Numbered from the stretch's first letter, positions 8,233 to 17,442 are shown. The stretch: DNA of 37,687 bases from Eutrophocola sp964503965 (GCA_964503965.1 CAZDCK010000029.1:1-37687); one strand, 5' to 3'. Program-made: numbers and translations. Notes: a model not told the origin generated them from the letters alone.

Positions 8233-9231
8233 TTATCGCGTCTGGAATTCGGTATTGGGCACAGCAAACGGGGAAGGCATGAAATAGGGCACATAAGTGA
8301 ACACTGCTTCAATGCGTGAAATCCTGCCATTAACGATCTTGAAGGCCTCCAGCAGGGTGATGCTGTTGGGCCATTTAAGAACGGTCTTCATTTCTCGTCC
8401 ATCCGTGAGCGCGTAGGAATCAAACATGTTCGCATGATCAAAGAAGCCGCTGGCAACAACGACGCCCCGTTCCACATCCACAATGGGATAGCGACGTTCA
8501 CGAACACGTTTGTTAATGTGGTAAATACCCAGGCGAAACTGATTCTCACAGCCCTGGGCAATGGACGCTGAATTGCCACTGTTACCGTCCTTTGGTGCAC
8601 TGGTGGTACTGATACCATTTTCCAGCCGGCTGCAGTCATCAGAGAAGAGCGTAAAAACATCACCGTCATTAAGCTCCACGGTATTGAAATAGCCATCGGC
8701 TATGGCAATCAGGCGGGCACGGGAGCGTCGCTCCTCAATGGGAAGTACCCGATAAAATTCGGGGTCATGGGTTACCTGTTCCGGATCACCAAAAGGTTTT
8801 GGCATGTCTGGTAGACGATTTAATACCGTTTCAATTTCTGTGATCAGGCGATTTTTCACCTTGATGCGCATGGCCAGATAGGCCGGGTTGCCATGCTCCT
8901 CCACGATACCAAACCAGGCGGCATTGCCGGTTTCTTCATCGGCTACCATCATTTCTCCATCATGGACACCACTGATCGTTCCCCAGAGGCCGTCATTGCC
9001 CACAGGCATCAGAACATTGTTTTCAGAAAACAGTACATCCGGTGATAGCCGCGCGCTGGATGGATCATGGTCAACAAGCGCTGCTATATAGTTGGTGGTG
9101 TAATCCAGAAGGCATTCGTAATCACAGCCAGGCTGAATGACGGCACTTTCGTAACCGGGTGCCTGGGCCTGAGCGACAAAAGGTATTAGTGAGAGCAGGG
9201 TTGCTGCCAGTATGTTTTGATTCTTGATCAT
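8233..9231 (-). CDS. secreted protein, paralogue of the 7233 product, function unknown
   Basis: A 332-residue protein with a signal peptide ending AQAQ. It aligns end to end with the product of the next gene: CDYECLLDYTTNY against CNRNCLEDLARQY, VLFSENNVLM against VRFTENNVAM, LWGTISG against FWGAARG, and LLEAFKIVNGRISRIEAV against MVEIFKIIDGKIARIEGV. A central cysteine pair (DDCSRLENG and AQGCENQ) is also conserved between the two. The strand-helix pattern of the ends suggests an NTF2-like fold, but no catalytic residue is identified. Two adjacent ATGs exist; the second (9231) has the better spacing (6) from AGGG. It is 19 bases from the lipoprotein gene upstream and part of the PQQ dehydrogenase operon. 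Confidence 0.82.
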   Translation of the reverse strand: MIKNQNILAATLLSLIPFVAQAQAPGYESAVIQPGCDYECLLDYTTNYIAALVDHDPSSARLSPDVLFSENNVLMPVGNDGLWGTISGVHDGEMMVADEETGNAAWFGIVEEHGNPAYLAMRIKVKNRLITEIETVLNRLPDMPKPFGDPEQVTHDPEFYRVLPIEERRSRARLIAIADGYFNTVELNDGDVFTLFSDDCSRLENGISTTSAPKDGNSGNSASIAQGCENQFRLGIYHINKRVRERRYPIVDVERGVVVASGFFDHANMFDSYALTDGREMKTVLKWPNSITLLEAFKIVNGRISRIEAVFTYVPYFMPSPFAVPNTEFQTR

Positions 9232-9250
9232 CATTTTCCCTGGGGTGGTT

Positions 9251-10201
9251 TCAATTCAATGGAAAGGCCAGCAACATAAATGGGGGTGTATCCTGCCCTC
9301 GAAGCTCCGGGTTAATCAGATATTGTATGTTGCTTTCAGTCACATAGGCTGTTTCACCAATGATGGTTGCGCCAGGCGTTGAATTCAATGTATCACTGAG
9401 AATGTCCAGAACGGCGTCATTACCGTTGATGGTAACAAGGCTTAATCTGCCAATGGCACTCTCAGCCTGGATGAAACGATTGCCTTCTATCAGGCGCATG
9501 GCATCAGGTCCACCCAGGGCATGGCTCAGGTTGAGGGTGGTGATATCACCCATACCACCAAAGTCATTGAACCCTATCCTGTAAATTTCATTGGTCTGTA
9601 CGTTATTGGCATACAGGGTCCAGTTTCCACTAAAGGCAATTCCATCGATGCCCTTGAGGACACTGGACTGCCCGAATACCCGCAGTTCATCTCGTCCTGG
9701 CTCCAGCACAAGAATGCGGCCATTGGGTGTATCCGAGGCAAACACGGATCCGTCAGCTCCAATCGTGATGTCATTACAGGCACCGCCGCCGGGGAAATAA
9801 TAATTGCCTTTCTGGGTAGCATCGGTGAGGTCAAAAGCCATCAGTGATGTAATGCCTTCAGAGCGTTGCGGACCAAAAAAATTAGGGGCTGAACATAGCC
9901 AGAGCGTATTGGACTTTTCATCAGCGAGGACGCCGAGAATGGTCAGGATACCGTTTTTCGGTGAATGATGGAGCCATTCCCTGGCAACAAGCCCCCCCGG
10001 CTCAGTCCGGTAAACTATCCCTTTGATGCTACCTGAAAAAAGTGTGCCATCATGCATGGCGCTAATGCTTTCCGGGAATACCTGGGTGTCATCAATCCGA
10101 ATGTCGAGACTGCTGTCCCGCGATGGGGTTCCTGCACAACCGGCCAGAATGGGTGCAGTCATCAGCAGGAAAAAAACCGCCCTTACAATTTTTAAATTCA
10201 T
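9251..10201 (-). CDS. SMP-30/gluconolactonase-like beta-propeller lipoprotein
   Basis: A 316-residue protein with a lipobox L-A-G-C at 19-22, so the mature protein is probably anchored to the outer membrane. Repeated blade-like segments (FSGSIKGIVYR, NDITIGADGSVFASD, NGRILVLEPG, DGIAFSGNWTLYANN, GPDAMRLIEGNRFI) match SMP-30/gluconolactonase or strictosidine-synthase-like propellers. The GAC-NDI segment (about 139-145) and NV-x-x-NEIYR could supply metal ligands as in SMP-30, where Asn and Asp bind calcium. A lactonase acting on the product of the upstream dehydrogenase would make chemical sense, but this is inference. The second of two ATGs is preferred for its spacing to AGGG. It starts 20 bases after the dehydrogenase stop. 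Confidence 0.8.
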   Translation of the reverse strand: MNLKIVRAVFFLLMTAPILAGCAGTPSRDSSLDIRIDDTQVFPESISAMHDGTLFSGSIKGIVYRTEPGGLVAREWLHHSPKNGILTILGVLADEKSNTLWLCSAPNFFGPQRSEGITSLMAFDLTDATQKGNYYFPGGGACNDITIGADGSVFASDTPNGRILVLEPGRDELRVFGQSSVLKGIDGIAFSGNWTLYANNVQTNEIYRIGFNDFGGMGDITTLNLSHALGGPDAMRLIEGNRFIQAESAIGRLSLVTINGNDAVLDILSDTLNSTPGATIIGETAYVTESNIQYLINPELRGQDTPPFMLLAFPLN

Positions 10202-10221
10202 CATAATCCCTGTTTCCAGTC

Positions 10222-12489
10222 TCAGTGCCCCGTTGTATTGTCAGGTGCTGTCTCGAATGTTTCATTGTTTTCCTGGGCGTCATAGGCGCGCCAGGCCAGG
10301 TCTGTAAGATAGGCATGAATTGCACTGGCCTGATTTTCGTCCAGTACATCATCCCATTTGGGCATGCCCTGGTAGCGACGTGCGCCATAGAGAACGATGC
10401 CAAGAAATCCTTCATGGGTGGCTGCATCCATACGTCTCAGATCAGGCGTCAACCCATAGTCGGTGTTGGCATGACAGATTGCGCAACTTCGTGAAAACAA
10501 TTGCTGTCCCTGGGCAATGATCTCGGGTGAAGCAGTGTTTTGAACCGGTGGTTCCGGAATGGGAGCAATGTCACTCACAAGATCTGGCACAGGGATGCTT
10601 TCCCCGCCAAGCTTCAGGGCAATAATACGTCCCTGGTTGCCATACCGGATAACGGCACTGGTCGGATGAGGGGCAAACCATCCACCGCCACCCCAGCCGG
10701 TAAGGAAGGCAATGTATTGTTCGCCTTCGACCATGTAGCTGATCGGGGCGGCAATAATCGACGAGCCGATAAACAACTCATGGAGCAGTTCCCCGGTGTC
10801 CTCATGGTATACACGCATAAAACCGGAATCCGTACCCTGGAACACCAATCCCCCGGCCGTGGATAGAACTCCTGCACGATCCCACCAGCCTTCATTTTCC
10901 ACCTCCCAGACAGTTGTACCGGTAGCCGGGTCAAAGGCTTTGAGGGCAGCACGGGATTCCGCCTTGCCCGCGTCCTGAACATCATCGAGGAACGAGCGAA
11001 TGGGATCCTGCATCAGATCAGGATTCATGGTCATCATGTCGCCAAAGAGGATGCTGTTACCGTTGTTGCCCTGTTTTGGGCGATAAATATGTCCATCCGT
11101 GTTGTCATAGCTCATGGCACCACCTTCAATGGAAGGGATGTAGACAATTTTATTTTCCGGATTCCAGGCCATGGGGTTCCAGGCATGACCACCCATGCCT
11201 GATGGCTCAATAAAAATGGGTGGTTTGCCGTAGTCGTAATCCACATCGGGATTCATTTGTGGGCGACCGGTAGCCAGGTCTATATGGCTAGCCCAGTTGA
11301 CCGGGACATAGGGATCGGCAGATAACAGCTCACCCGTTGCCCGGTCCAGAATATAAAAGAAGCCCGCTTTCGGCGCCTGCATGATGACTTTACGGTTTTC
11401 GCCATCGAAGGCCATGTCCGTGAGAATGAAAGGCTGGGTCGCCGTGTAATCCCAGCTTTCCCTGGGGACCTGCTGGTAATACCAGACCATTTCTCCCGTA
11501 TCGGGATTGATGGCCAGAATGGAGCAAAGGAACAGGTTGTCACCACCGGCCGGGCTGCGCTCATGCCAGTTGAACAGTGCAGAATTGCCTGTCCCGACAT
11601 AGAGCAGGTTGAGTTCCGGATCATAGGCCATGGCATTCCAGGCGGTGCCGCCCCCACCAACATCCCAGCGGCTGTCGGGATCCCAGGTTTCTGCCACCAG
11701 TGCCAGTTCCGGGTGCTCAAATCCCAGGGCTGGATCACCTGGTACTGTGAAGAAACGCCAGCGAAATTCACCGGTTTTCAGGTCATAGGCGCTGACATAT
11801 CCGCGCGCGTCGTAATCGGCGCCTGCATTACCGATAACCACCACATCGCCAGCCACCTGGGGGGCGCCGCTGGAGGTATAGGCGCGATCCTTGTAAATGA
11901 AAGTATCTTCTTCCCAGGCCACCTCACCGGTTTCGGCATCCAGACCAAACAGGCGTCCATCGAGGGAAGCCACATACACCATGCCTTCCCACACATCGAC
12001 ACCCCGGTTGACTTCATCACAGCAGGTATAGCGGTTTACCTGTCCGTCACTTTCCGGGTTGAAGGCCCAGATCTCTTCGCCGGTAACGGCATTCAGCGCA
12101 TAGACACGGCCAGTAGTGCCGGATGTATAGAGGACACCATCGACCATAATGGGGTTGGCTTCCATTCCACGATGAGTATCCGTCCGATATTCCCAGGCAA
12201 AGCCCAGTTCCCGGATATTGTCCTGGTTGATCTGGTTGAGGGGGCTGAAGTGACTTTTTCCGAAATCACGGCCCTCGGTCAGCCACTGGCCAGGCTCGTT
12301 ATTAACAGCCAGTAAACGTTCCCTGTTAATCTCTCCAAAAGAAGAGGGTTGGAAGGTGCCTGAAGCGGCTTGCTGGTCAATGGTACTGCTATTGTCGTTA
12401 TCTGCTGAGCAAGCCGTCAACAGGACTGTGGTCAACACTAAGCAAGAAGCTGCCCATGCCCGCCGGGTCAGCCAGTTATAACAATCCAT
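10222..12489 (-). CDS. PQQ-dependent quinohaemoprotein alcohol dehydrogenase, lipid-anchored
   Basis: A 755-residue protein. Lipobox L-T-A-C (24-27) replaces the usual cleavable signal, so it is probably a lipoprotein. Residues about 60-630 form the eight-bladed PQQ propeller: the vicinal Cys156-Cys157 that stacks on PQQ, the WDVGGGGTAWNAM tryptophan-docking segment at 275-287 and SWDYTA with probable catalytic Asp347. A C-terminal cytochrome c domain has CAICH at 669-673 and probable axial Met709 in YQGMPKW. This is the layout of type II alcohol dehydrogenases, which oxidise primary or secondary alcohols in the periplasm and pass electrons through haem c to another cytochrome or azurin. First gene of a four-gene minus-strand operon and divergent from the TonB-dependent receptor. 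Substrate unknown. Confidence 0.93.
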   Translation of the reverse strand: MDCYNWLTRRAWAASCLVLTTVLLTACSADNDNSSTIDQQAASGTFQPSSFGEINRERLLAVNNEPGQWLTEGRDFGKSHFSPLNQINQDNIRELGFAWEYRTDTHRGMEANPIMVDGVLYTSGTTGRVYALNAVTGEEIWAFNPESDGQVNRYTCCDEVNRGVDVWEGMVYVASLDGRLFGLDAETGEVAWEEDTFIYKDRAYTSSGAPQVAGDVVVIGNAGADYDARGYVSAYDLKTGEFRWRFFTVPGDPALGFEHPELALVAETWDPDSRWDVGGGGTAWNAMAYDPELNLLYVGTGNSALFNWHERSPAGGDNLFLCSILAINPDTGEMVWYYQQVPRESWDYTATQPFILTDMAFDGENRKVIMQAPKAGFFYILDRATGELLSADPYVPVNWASHIDLATGRPQMNPDVDYDYGKPPIFIEPSGMGGHAWNPMAWNPENKIVYIPSIEGGAMSYDNTDGHIYRPKQGNNGNSILFGDMMTMNPDLMQDPIRSFLDDVQDAGKAESRAALKAFDPATGTTVWEVENEGWWDRAGVLSTAGGLVFQGTDSGFMRVYHEDTGELLHELFIGSSIIAAPISYMVEGEQYIAFLTGWGGGGWFAPHPTSAVIRYGNQGRIIALKLGGESIPVPDLVSDIAPIPEPPVQNTASPEIIAQGQQLFSRSCAICHANTDYGLTPDLRRMDAATHEGFLGIVLYGARRYQGMPKWDDVLDENQASAIHAYLTDLAWRAYDAQENNETFETAPDNTTGH

Positions 12490-12835
12490 AATGTCACCAA
12501 AACATGCAGTCTAATTCCTGTTGGCTTGATTAAAGCAATTTTGGCGCAGGCAGCAAAGCGTAAAGGGAGTGTTTTTGGGGCTTGGGAGCGAAAGCATCAG
12601 TATGTTTTGTTCATAGTCTTAGCGTGGATACGACAACTCAGCAGCCTTGTCAGTGTTGATTAATAATGACTTGCAAGTCATTGTTTAATATATTTTTCTG
12701 AAGGGGTTAAAAACTTCTTCGAATTGTAAATTTTCTCTTCCAATCTACCTGAATGCTTGGTATGTTTGTGCTCTTGCCTCTATGGGCGAGTATTTTCGAT
12801 CGAAACTAAAAAAATCCAATAAAAGGGGGTTTTGT
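12490..12835. other. divergent control region between the PQQ dehydrogenase operon and the receptor gene
   Basis: About 346 bases without a supportable gene, AT-rich towards the receptor. It holds the exact 18-bp palindrome at 12665-12682. Promoters are expected on both strands, but I could not fix -35/-10 pairs with confidence. Confidence 0.6.
12665..12682. promoter_or_regulatory. 18-bp perfect palindrome, likely operator
   Basis: AATGACTTGCAAGTCATT is identical to its own reverse complement. It lies 153 bases before the receptor ATG and 176 bases from the dehydrogenase ATG, a sensible place for a dimeric regulator governing both. The site does not match Fur or FNR consensus. No regulator gene is encoded next to it in this window. 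Confidence 0.55.
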
Positions 12836-15800
12836 ATGCAGTGTAAATCTCACCTGCGTAAGAAAAATCTTGCCCTTCTCGTATCTGCCGCGTCGTCGGT
12901 ACTTGCGGGTGGAGTAAGCTCCAATGTTGCTGTCGCTCAGGAACTGGAGGAAATCACAGTTACAGGTTCGCGTATTGTGCGTCGTGACCTTGACGCACCT
13001 AGCCCGATTGTCACAATCGGTTCTGATACCATTGAAAATTCCGCAACAACATCCGTGGAATCCGTTCTTAACCAGATGCCACAGTTTGTTCCTGGTGGTA
13101 CCCAGTTTTCCTCAAGTATCCAGAACAGCGCCACCAACACACCGGGTGCCGCGTCCCTGAACCTCAGGGGTATGGGTGCCAACCGTAATCTGGTACTGGT
13201 TAATGGTAAACGTGCACAGCCTTCAAACGCTACGCTGGTTGTGGACATTAACACTATTCCTTCTTCAGCCATCCAGAACGTGGAAGTGATCACCGGTGGT
13301 GCCTCTGCGGTATACGGTCCTGACGCCATGGCTGGTGTTGTCAACTTCATCCTGAAAGAGGATTTCGAAGGTCTGGAGTTTGATTACCAGATGGGCGAGA
13401 CCGCTGAAGGTGATGGTGAAGAAGAACGCTTCAGCATGCTGATGGGTATGAACTCAGCAGACGGCCGCGGCAATATCATGGTCGGTATTGACTGGACCAA
13501 GCGCCAGGAAGTTTATCAGCGCGACAGGGACTTTTTCCTGAACGGCTGGAGGGATCCGGGTAACCCCAGTGGTGACTTTATGAGCCCTCCAGCTCTGGGA
13601 GCCGGTGGCGGTGCTTCCCAGGCAGCGGTTGATGCGCTGTTCCCACAGGTTGCGCCAGGCACAATTGGTAACTCCACGGATATCTACTTCAATGCAGATG
13701 GTTCACCGTTTGTTGTTCAGCAGGGTCTTGGCTACAACGGACCGCTGAATGCTACTGAAAATTGTGGTGACTACTGTCTGATAAAGTTTACCGAAGACGG
13801 TAACCTTGACCAGTTTGGTCGCTCACTCAATTCATTACTGTCATCTCCACTGGAAAGGCACTCTGTCTTTGTCAGCGGTAACTATGATATCTCTGACACC
13901 ATTTCTGCCTTTGCCCAGTTCAACTACACAACTATCGAAGTGGGCCAGACTGGTAATGTTCCACCCGCCATTACGGTCTGGCAGGCACCACAAGTGCCTC
14001 GCGACGGTCGTGCTTTGCCGGCGGCGCTGAACTCGCTGCTTGACTCCCGTGCTGATCCCAGCGCGCCATGGCCGCTATTCCACGTACTGTCTTACAACGG
14101 CAATATCCAGGCCACCAACAACAACGATGTCTGGCAGTTCCAGCTGGGCCTCGAAGGTGAGTTGATGGATGGTGACTGGACCTGGGAAGCCTATGGCACA
14201 CGCGGCAACACCTATATTGAAGCCGTGAACGACCGCATGCCTTCCCTGCAGCGTTACCAGGCGCTCGTTTATGGTAACAACTTCGGCCAGGTTCGAGGTT
14301 ACTCACCTGGTACGATCAACGGTATTGGTTCCGGCTCGGCTTACAGCCTGACCTGTACTACCGGTCTGCCAGTCTTTGACAAGTTCACGCCGTCTGATGA
14401 CTGTCTGGATGCCATTGACTCGAAGCTGGTTAACATCAATGAGCTGACCCAGGAAATCCTGGAAGCCAACCTGCAGGGTGGACTGGGTAACTGGTTCGAA
14501 CTGCCTGCCGGTGAAGTCCGCTTCGCGTTGGGTGTGTCCTATCGTGGCAACAGCTATGACTTCCAGCCAGGTAACCCGGTTTATTCCATTTTGAATAACC
14601 CGATCGGTGTATTCTCTTCCGCAGCCACAGGCGGCAAGATCAACGTCCGGGAAGTTTATGGTGAGTTGCTGGTGCCGGTGCTTGACACCCTGACAGCTGA
14701 ACTGGGTTATCGTTATTCTGACTTCAGCACCGCTGGTGGTCAGGATACCTACAAAGCCATGTTCACCTGGAATGCGACTGAGGAAGTGACCTTCCGTGGT
14801 GGTTACCAGTTTGCGACTCGTGCGCCCAACATCGCTGAGCTGTTTACAGCACCGACCCTGGAAGTTGTAGGTCACCCTGACCAGGACAACTGTTCTGTGA
14901 CTACCCTGGCACCGCACGGCAACGTGCCGTCCAACCCGGATCGTCAGAAGGTGATTGATCTCTGTCGTGACATTATCGGTAACAACACTTCCGGTTTTGA
15001 CACCCAGACGTATTCCATCACCGGTATCTCTGGTCCTGAAGGTTTCCACAGGCAGAACCCTCCGTTCTTCCCACTGGAAATTGCCATTCGTCAGGGTAAC
15101 CCGAATGTTGGCCCGGAAGAGGGTGAGACCTTTACCTTCGGTGCGGTTATCAGTGATCCACTCGGCATTGACGGGCTGACCGTGACGGCTGACTGGTACA
15201 GCATTGAGCTGACTGATGCGATTGCTCCGGTTACCGTGCAGACAGTGTATAACAACTGTTTCAACTGGGACGGTTCGACTAACCCGAGCTATGACGTGAA
15301 CCATCCTTCATGTCAGCGGATTCGTCGTAACGAGATCTCTGGTGACCGTGCGCAGGTGGATACGCCGTTCGATAACCTGGGAACCCAGGAAACCGAAGGT
15401 GTGGACCTGAACGTCACGTACAACATGGACCTTGGTCCTGGTACCCTGAATATCAACAGCAACATGAACTTCCTGATGACGTATGAATACATACCGGCAC
15501 CGGGTGACCCGCTGATTGATGCGAAAGGCACGCTGGATCGTGGTGGTCTGTTTGACTTCCAGGCCCTGACCAGGTTGAGCTATTTCTGGAACGACCTGAA
15601 TCTGGGGCTGTCCTGGCGTCACCTGGACAGTGCGGATGCTGCGGCTGCTGCCCAGAGTCCGAAAACGACTATCCAGGGCCCAGGTTCCTACGATACGTTT
15701 AACTTCAATGGCGGTTGGAGCTTTGGTGACAACTACAGCCTGAGGTTTGGTATAGACAACCTGCTTGATGAGGATGCTGAGCTGACTCAGGCCAATCCTG

Positions 15801-15892
15801 CAGGTGGCGATACCAACAGTAACGTGACCAGTCCGGCTCTTTATGATCTGCTGGGTCGTCGTTACTACGTAGGTCTGAAAGTCTCCTTCTAA
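12836..15892 (+). CDS. TonB-dependent outer-membrane receptor
   Basis: A 1018-residue protein. A long signal peptide (about 1-35, ending VAVAQ) is followed by LEEITVTGSRIVRRD, a TonB-box-like start. The plug domain covers about 50-170 with LNLRGMGANRNLVLVNGKR and VEVITGGASAVYGPDAMAGVVNF. The barrel runs to the C-terminus and ends YYVGLKVSF with the terminal Phe needed for BAM-dependent insertion. Length and loop composition suit receptors for carbohydrates or other organic ligands; no siderophore clue is visible. ATG 12836 has GGGGG 7 bases upstream; an earlier in-frame start (12782) would put 18 charged residues before the signal peptide. It is monocistronic, ends in a terminator, and is divergent from the PQQ dehydrogenase operon, which suggests it imports a related substrate. 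Confidence 0.95.
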   Translation: MQCKSHLRKKNLALLVSAASSVLAGGVSSNVAVAQELEEITVTGSRIVRRDLDAPSPIVTIGSDTIENSATTSVESVLNQMPQFVPGGTQFSSSIQNSATNTPGAASLNLRGMGANRNLVLVNGKRAQPSNATLVVDINTIPSSAIQNVEVITGGASAVYGPDAMAGVVNFILKEDFEGLEFDYQMGETAEGDGEEERFSMLMGMNSADGRGNIMVGIDWTKRQEVYQRDRDFFLNGWRDPGNPSGDFMSPPALGAGGGASQAAVDALFPQVAPGTIGNSTDIYFNADGSPFVVQQGLGYNGPLNATENCGDYCLIKFTEDGNLDQFGRSLNSLLSSPLERHSVFVSGNYDISDTISAFAQFNYTTIEVGQTGNVPPAITVWQAPQVPRDGRALPAALNSLLDSRADPSAPWPLFHVLSYNGNIQATNNNDVWQFQLGLEGELMDGDWTWEAYGTRGNTYIEAVNDRMPSLQRYQALVYGNNFGQVRGYSPGTINGIGSGSAYSLTCTTGLPVFDKFTPSDDCLDAIDSKLVNINELTQEILEANLQGGLGNWFELPAGEVRFALGVSYRGNSYDFQPGNPVYSILNNPIGVFSSAATGGKINVREVYGELLVPVLDTLTAELGYRYSDFSTAGGQDTYKAMFTWNATEEVTFRGGYQFATRAPNIAELFTAPTLEVVGHPDQDNCSVTTLAPHGNVPSNPDRQKVIDLCRDIIGNNTSGFDTQTYSITGISGPEGFHRQNPPFFPLEIAIRQGNPNVGPEEGETFTFGAVISDPLGIDGLTVTADWYSIELTDAIAPVTVQTVYNNCFNWDGSTNPSYDVNHPSCQRIRRNEISGDRAQVDTPFDNLGTQETEGVDLNVTYNMDLGPGTLNINSNMNFLMTYEYIPAPGDPLIDAKGTLDRGGLFDFQALTRLSYFWNDLNLGLSWRHLDSADAAAAAQSPKTTIQGPGSYDTFNFNGGWSFGDNYSLRFGIDNLLDEDAELTQANPAGGDTNSNVTSPALYDLLGRRYYVGLKVSF

Positions 15893-15913
15893 GTAATTGG
15901 AAGTAGGACTTAC

Positions 15914-15945
15914 AAAAAACCCCGCCACATCGGCGGGGTTTTTTA
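15914..15945 (+). terminator. rho-independent terminator after the receptor gene
   Basis: CCCCGCC (15920-15926), loop ACATC, GGCGGGG (15932-15938), then TTTTTTA; preceded by six A residues. Confidence 0.92.
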
Positions 15946-16198
15946 TGCCTGAAGGTTAGTAGTGGCTACTGCGCTTGCCCATGCTTTGTAAAAAAATATT
16001 TCCAAACCAGTCACTTGCTACAGCAAACACACGGTCCTGATAATATCTTTTGCCGCGCCTGGGCTTCTCTCGTTACGCCACCTGCTTTGGAATGGTTTGA
16101 AAACGGTTTCTTGTGTCTCGCTTTGCCGACGGCATCGCAAGAATAGGAAAATGAGTTGCTACAGGACGAAAGAGGCGCGCATGGCCGCTATCCGGCAT

Positions 16199-16215
16199 GG
16201 CGAACGCCGTTCGCC
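16199..16215. repeat. perfect inverted repeat
   Basis: GGCGAAC, loop GCC, GTTCGCC. Surrounding sequence is also rich in short palindromes (GGCGCGCATGGCC just upstream), as in REP-like elements. Copy number in the genome cannot be judged from one window. Confidence 0.55.
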
Positions 16216-16264
16216 CAGAAGAGCTCAAATTTTGGTAGTGTCATGAGCGCAGGCAAATCGAGGC

Positions 16265-16324
16265 AAAAAAGAAAGTACGCGAGGATAGTACTGATGCTAC
16301 GTGACGAAGCGGGCTTTCTTTTTT
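16265..16324 (+). other. stem closed by AAAAAAGAAAG/CTTTCTTTTTT, possible RNA element or terminator
   Basis: The 11-base arms are exact complements separated by 38 bases, and the right arm ends in six T residues (16319-16324). A transcript coming from the left would have a stem followed directly by U residues, which resembles the 3' end of a small RNA. The inner 38 bases do not form an obvious second strong stem. Confidence 0.4.
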
Positions 16325-16365
16325 AACGATGAGTTGGCAAGCGCAATAGCTACGTTTGTATTGCT

Positions 16366-17442
16366 TTATAGAATGTATTTGACTTCGCGATTGCGTATAA
16401 ACTGCGAAACAATCCATTTCTCACCCTGTGTGGTGGGGGCCCCGGCATGAAGCGTACGCGTATCTGATGATCCGTCAGGCAAGGCGTTTGAAAAAAACAT
16501 GCCTTCACCAGTCTTCCCCTTGTGATTGATACCCAGTTCTGGAAAGACTGTTTCACCTCCTGTGTAATCCTGATTCAGGTAGATCAGGAAAGTAATAACA
16601 CGCTGTCCGTTGTCTCTAATCTCCTGCTCATAATTTGTCATCTTGGGATCGACAAAGTCAAAGTGGTCGGAGATCTGTTCACCCGGTTTGTAATTGAGGA
16701 TTGCTGTCCCTTCAAACTGCTGCATGGAAATTCCGCAGGCCGCACTCATTTTTTCCTGTAACAGAAAATGTAGCATTTCATTTTCCACCAGGTTGAACTC
16801 GGCAATAGAGTTGTTACGGGTTTCTGAACGGTAATTTGTCCTTTTCCCGGCATCGTAAACCAGTGCAGGTTTCAAAAGCTCACTGGATAGCCTGATGAGC
16901 CAATTGCAGACAGGCGGTGAAATCAATTCTGGGAATGATTTGATCAGGGGATCTTCATTGACCACGGTGCCCATGGGTGCTGACAGCCAGAGCCCCAGAT
17001 TAATGTTTTGCAGATATTGCCGCCAGTAAGCGGGGTCATCATTGGCCAACAGGAATGCGTCTTTCCCTGGCTCTCCTTCACCTGCCATCAATACGAGTTG
17101 TTCCCTGGCTGTCATGGAACCAAGGCCTGCGGCATGGGAGAGAGTCTTCAGTGCATCGTTCCAGTTCTTGCTCTGGTAAAGACCGATGCCCTGGAATACA
17201 GCTGTCATGGTGACTGCTTCAGGCACATTTTCCTGTGCTGCCTCGAGTATGAATGTTGCCCCTTCTCTGGGCAGGTAGGGTGACCGGTCTCCTACCAGCA
17301 GGCGTTTGCCGAGTCGGGTTTTTGCGAGCAGATCTCCTTCCATGGTTGCCCGGGACAGGACGTTGATCGCTTCATCATGATTCCCCTGATTATCCAGTGC
17401 AATAGCTTCATCAATAGCAGGGGAAGAAGTTTCGTAGCTCAT
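16366..17442 (-). CDS. 2-oxoglutarate/Fe(II) oxygenase, prolyl 4-hydroxylase type, with N-terminal helical repeats
   Basis: A 358-residue cytoplasmic protein. Residues 1-150 contain Sel1/TPR-like repeats (DEAINVLSRATMEGD, DALKTLSHAAGLGS). Residues about 170-350 are a P4Hc domain: iron ligands H260 and D262 in SDHFDFVD, the strand LNQDYTGGETVFPELG (289-304), distal ligand H332 in RTLHAGAP and the 2-oxoglutarate-binding K342 in GEKWIVSQFIR. All cofactor residues are present, so it should be active. Bacterial members hydroxylate proline or other residues in proteins or peptides, for example elongation factor Tu in Pseudomonas; the repeats may select the protein substrate. ATG 17442 has AAGGAA upstream. 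Divergent from the gene at 17579 over 136 bases. Confidence 0.92.
   Translation of the reverse strand: MSYETSSPAIDEAIALDNQGNHDEAINVLSRATMEGDLLAKTRLGKRLLVGDRSPYLPREGATFILEAAQENVPEAVTMTAVFQGIGLYQSKNWNDALKTLSHAAGLGSMTAREQLVLMAGEGEPGKDAFLLANDDPAYWRQYLQNINLGLWLSAPMGTVVNEDPLIKSFPELISPPVCNWLIRLSSELLKPALVYDAGKRTNYRSETRNNSIAEFNLVENEMLHFLLQEKMSAACGISMQQFEGTAILNYKPGEQISDHFDFVDPKMTNYEQEIRDNGQRVITFLIYLNQDYTGGETVFPELGINHKGKTGEGMFFSNALPDGSSDTRTLHAGAPTTQGEKWIVSQFIRNREVKYIL

Larger units (their letters stand above)
15946..16365. other. gene-free region with strong inverted repeats
   Basis: About 420 bases with no credible coding frame. It includes a perfect 7-bp stem with 3-base loop at 16199-16215 and an 11-bp AAAAAAGAAAG/CTTTCTTTTTT pair at 16265-16275 and 16314-16324. 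The base composition and structure differ from the other intergenic stretches here. It may hold a small RNA, a repeat-family element or remains of a mobile sequence; none is proven. Confidence 0.5.

Noticed and set aside
11563..12315. Plus-strand 250-codon frame inside the PQQ dehydrogenase
   Set aside because: Antisense shadow of a gene with complete propeller and haem motifs.
14303..15304. Minus-strand 333-codon frame inside the TonB-dependent receptor
   Set aside because: Long only because of the receptor's codon usage; no signal peptide, motif or ribosome site.
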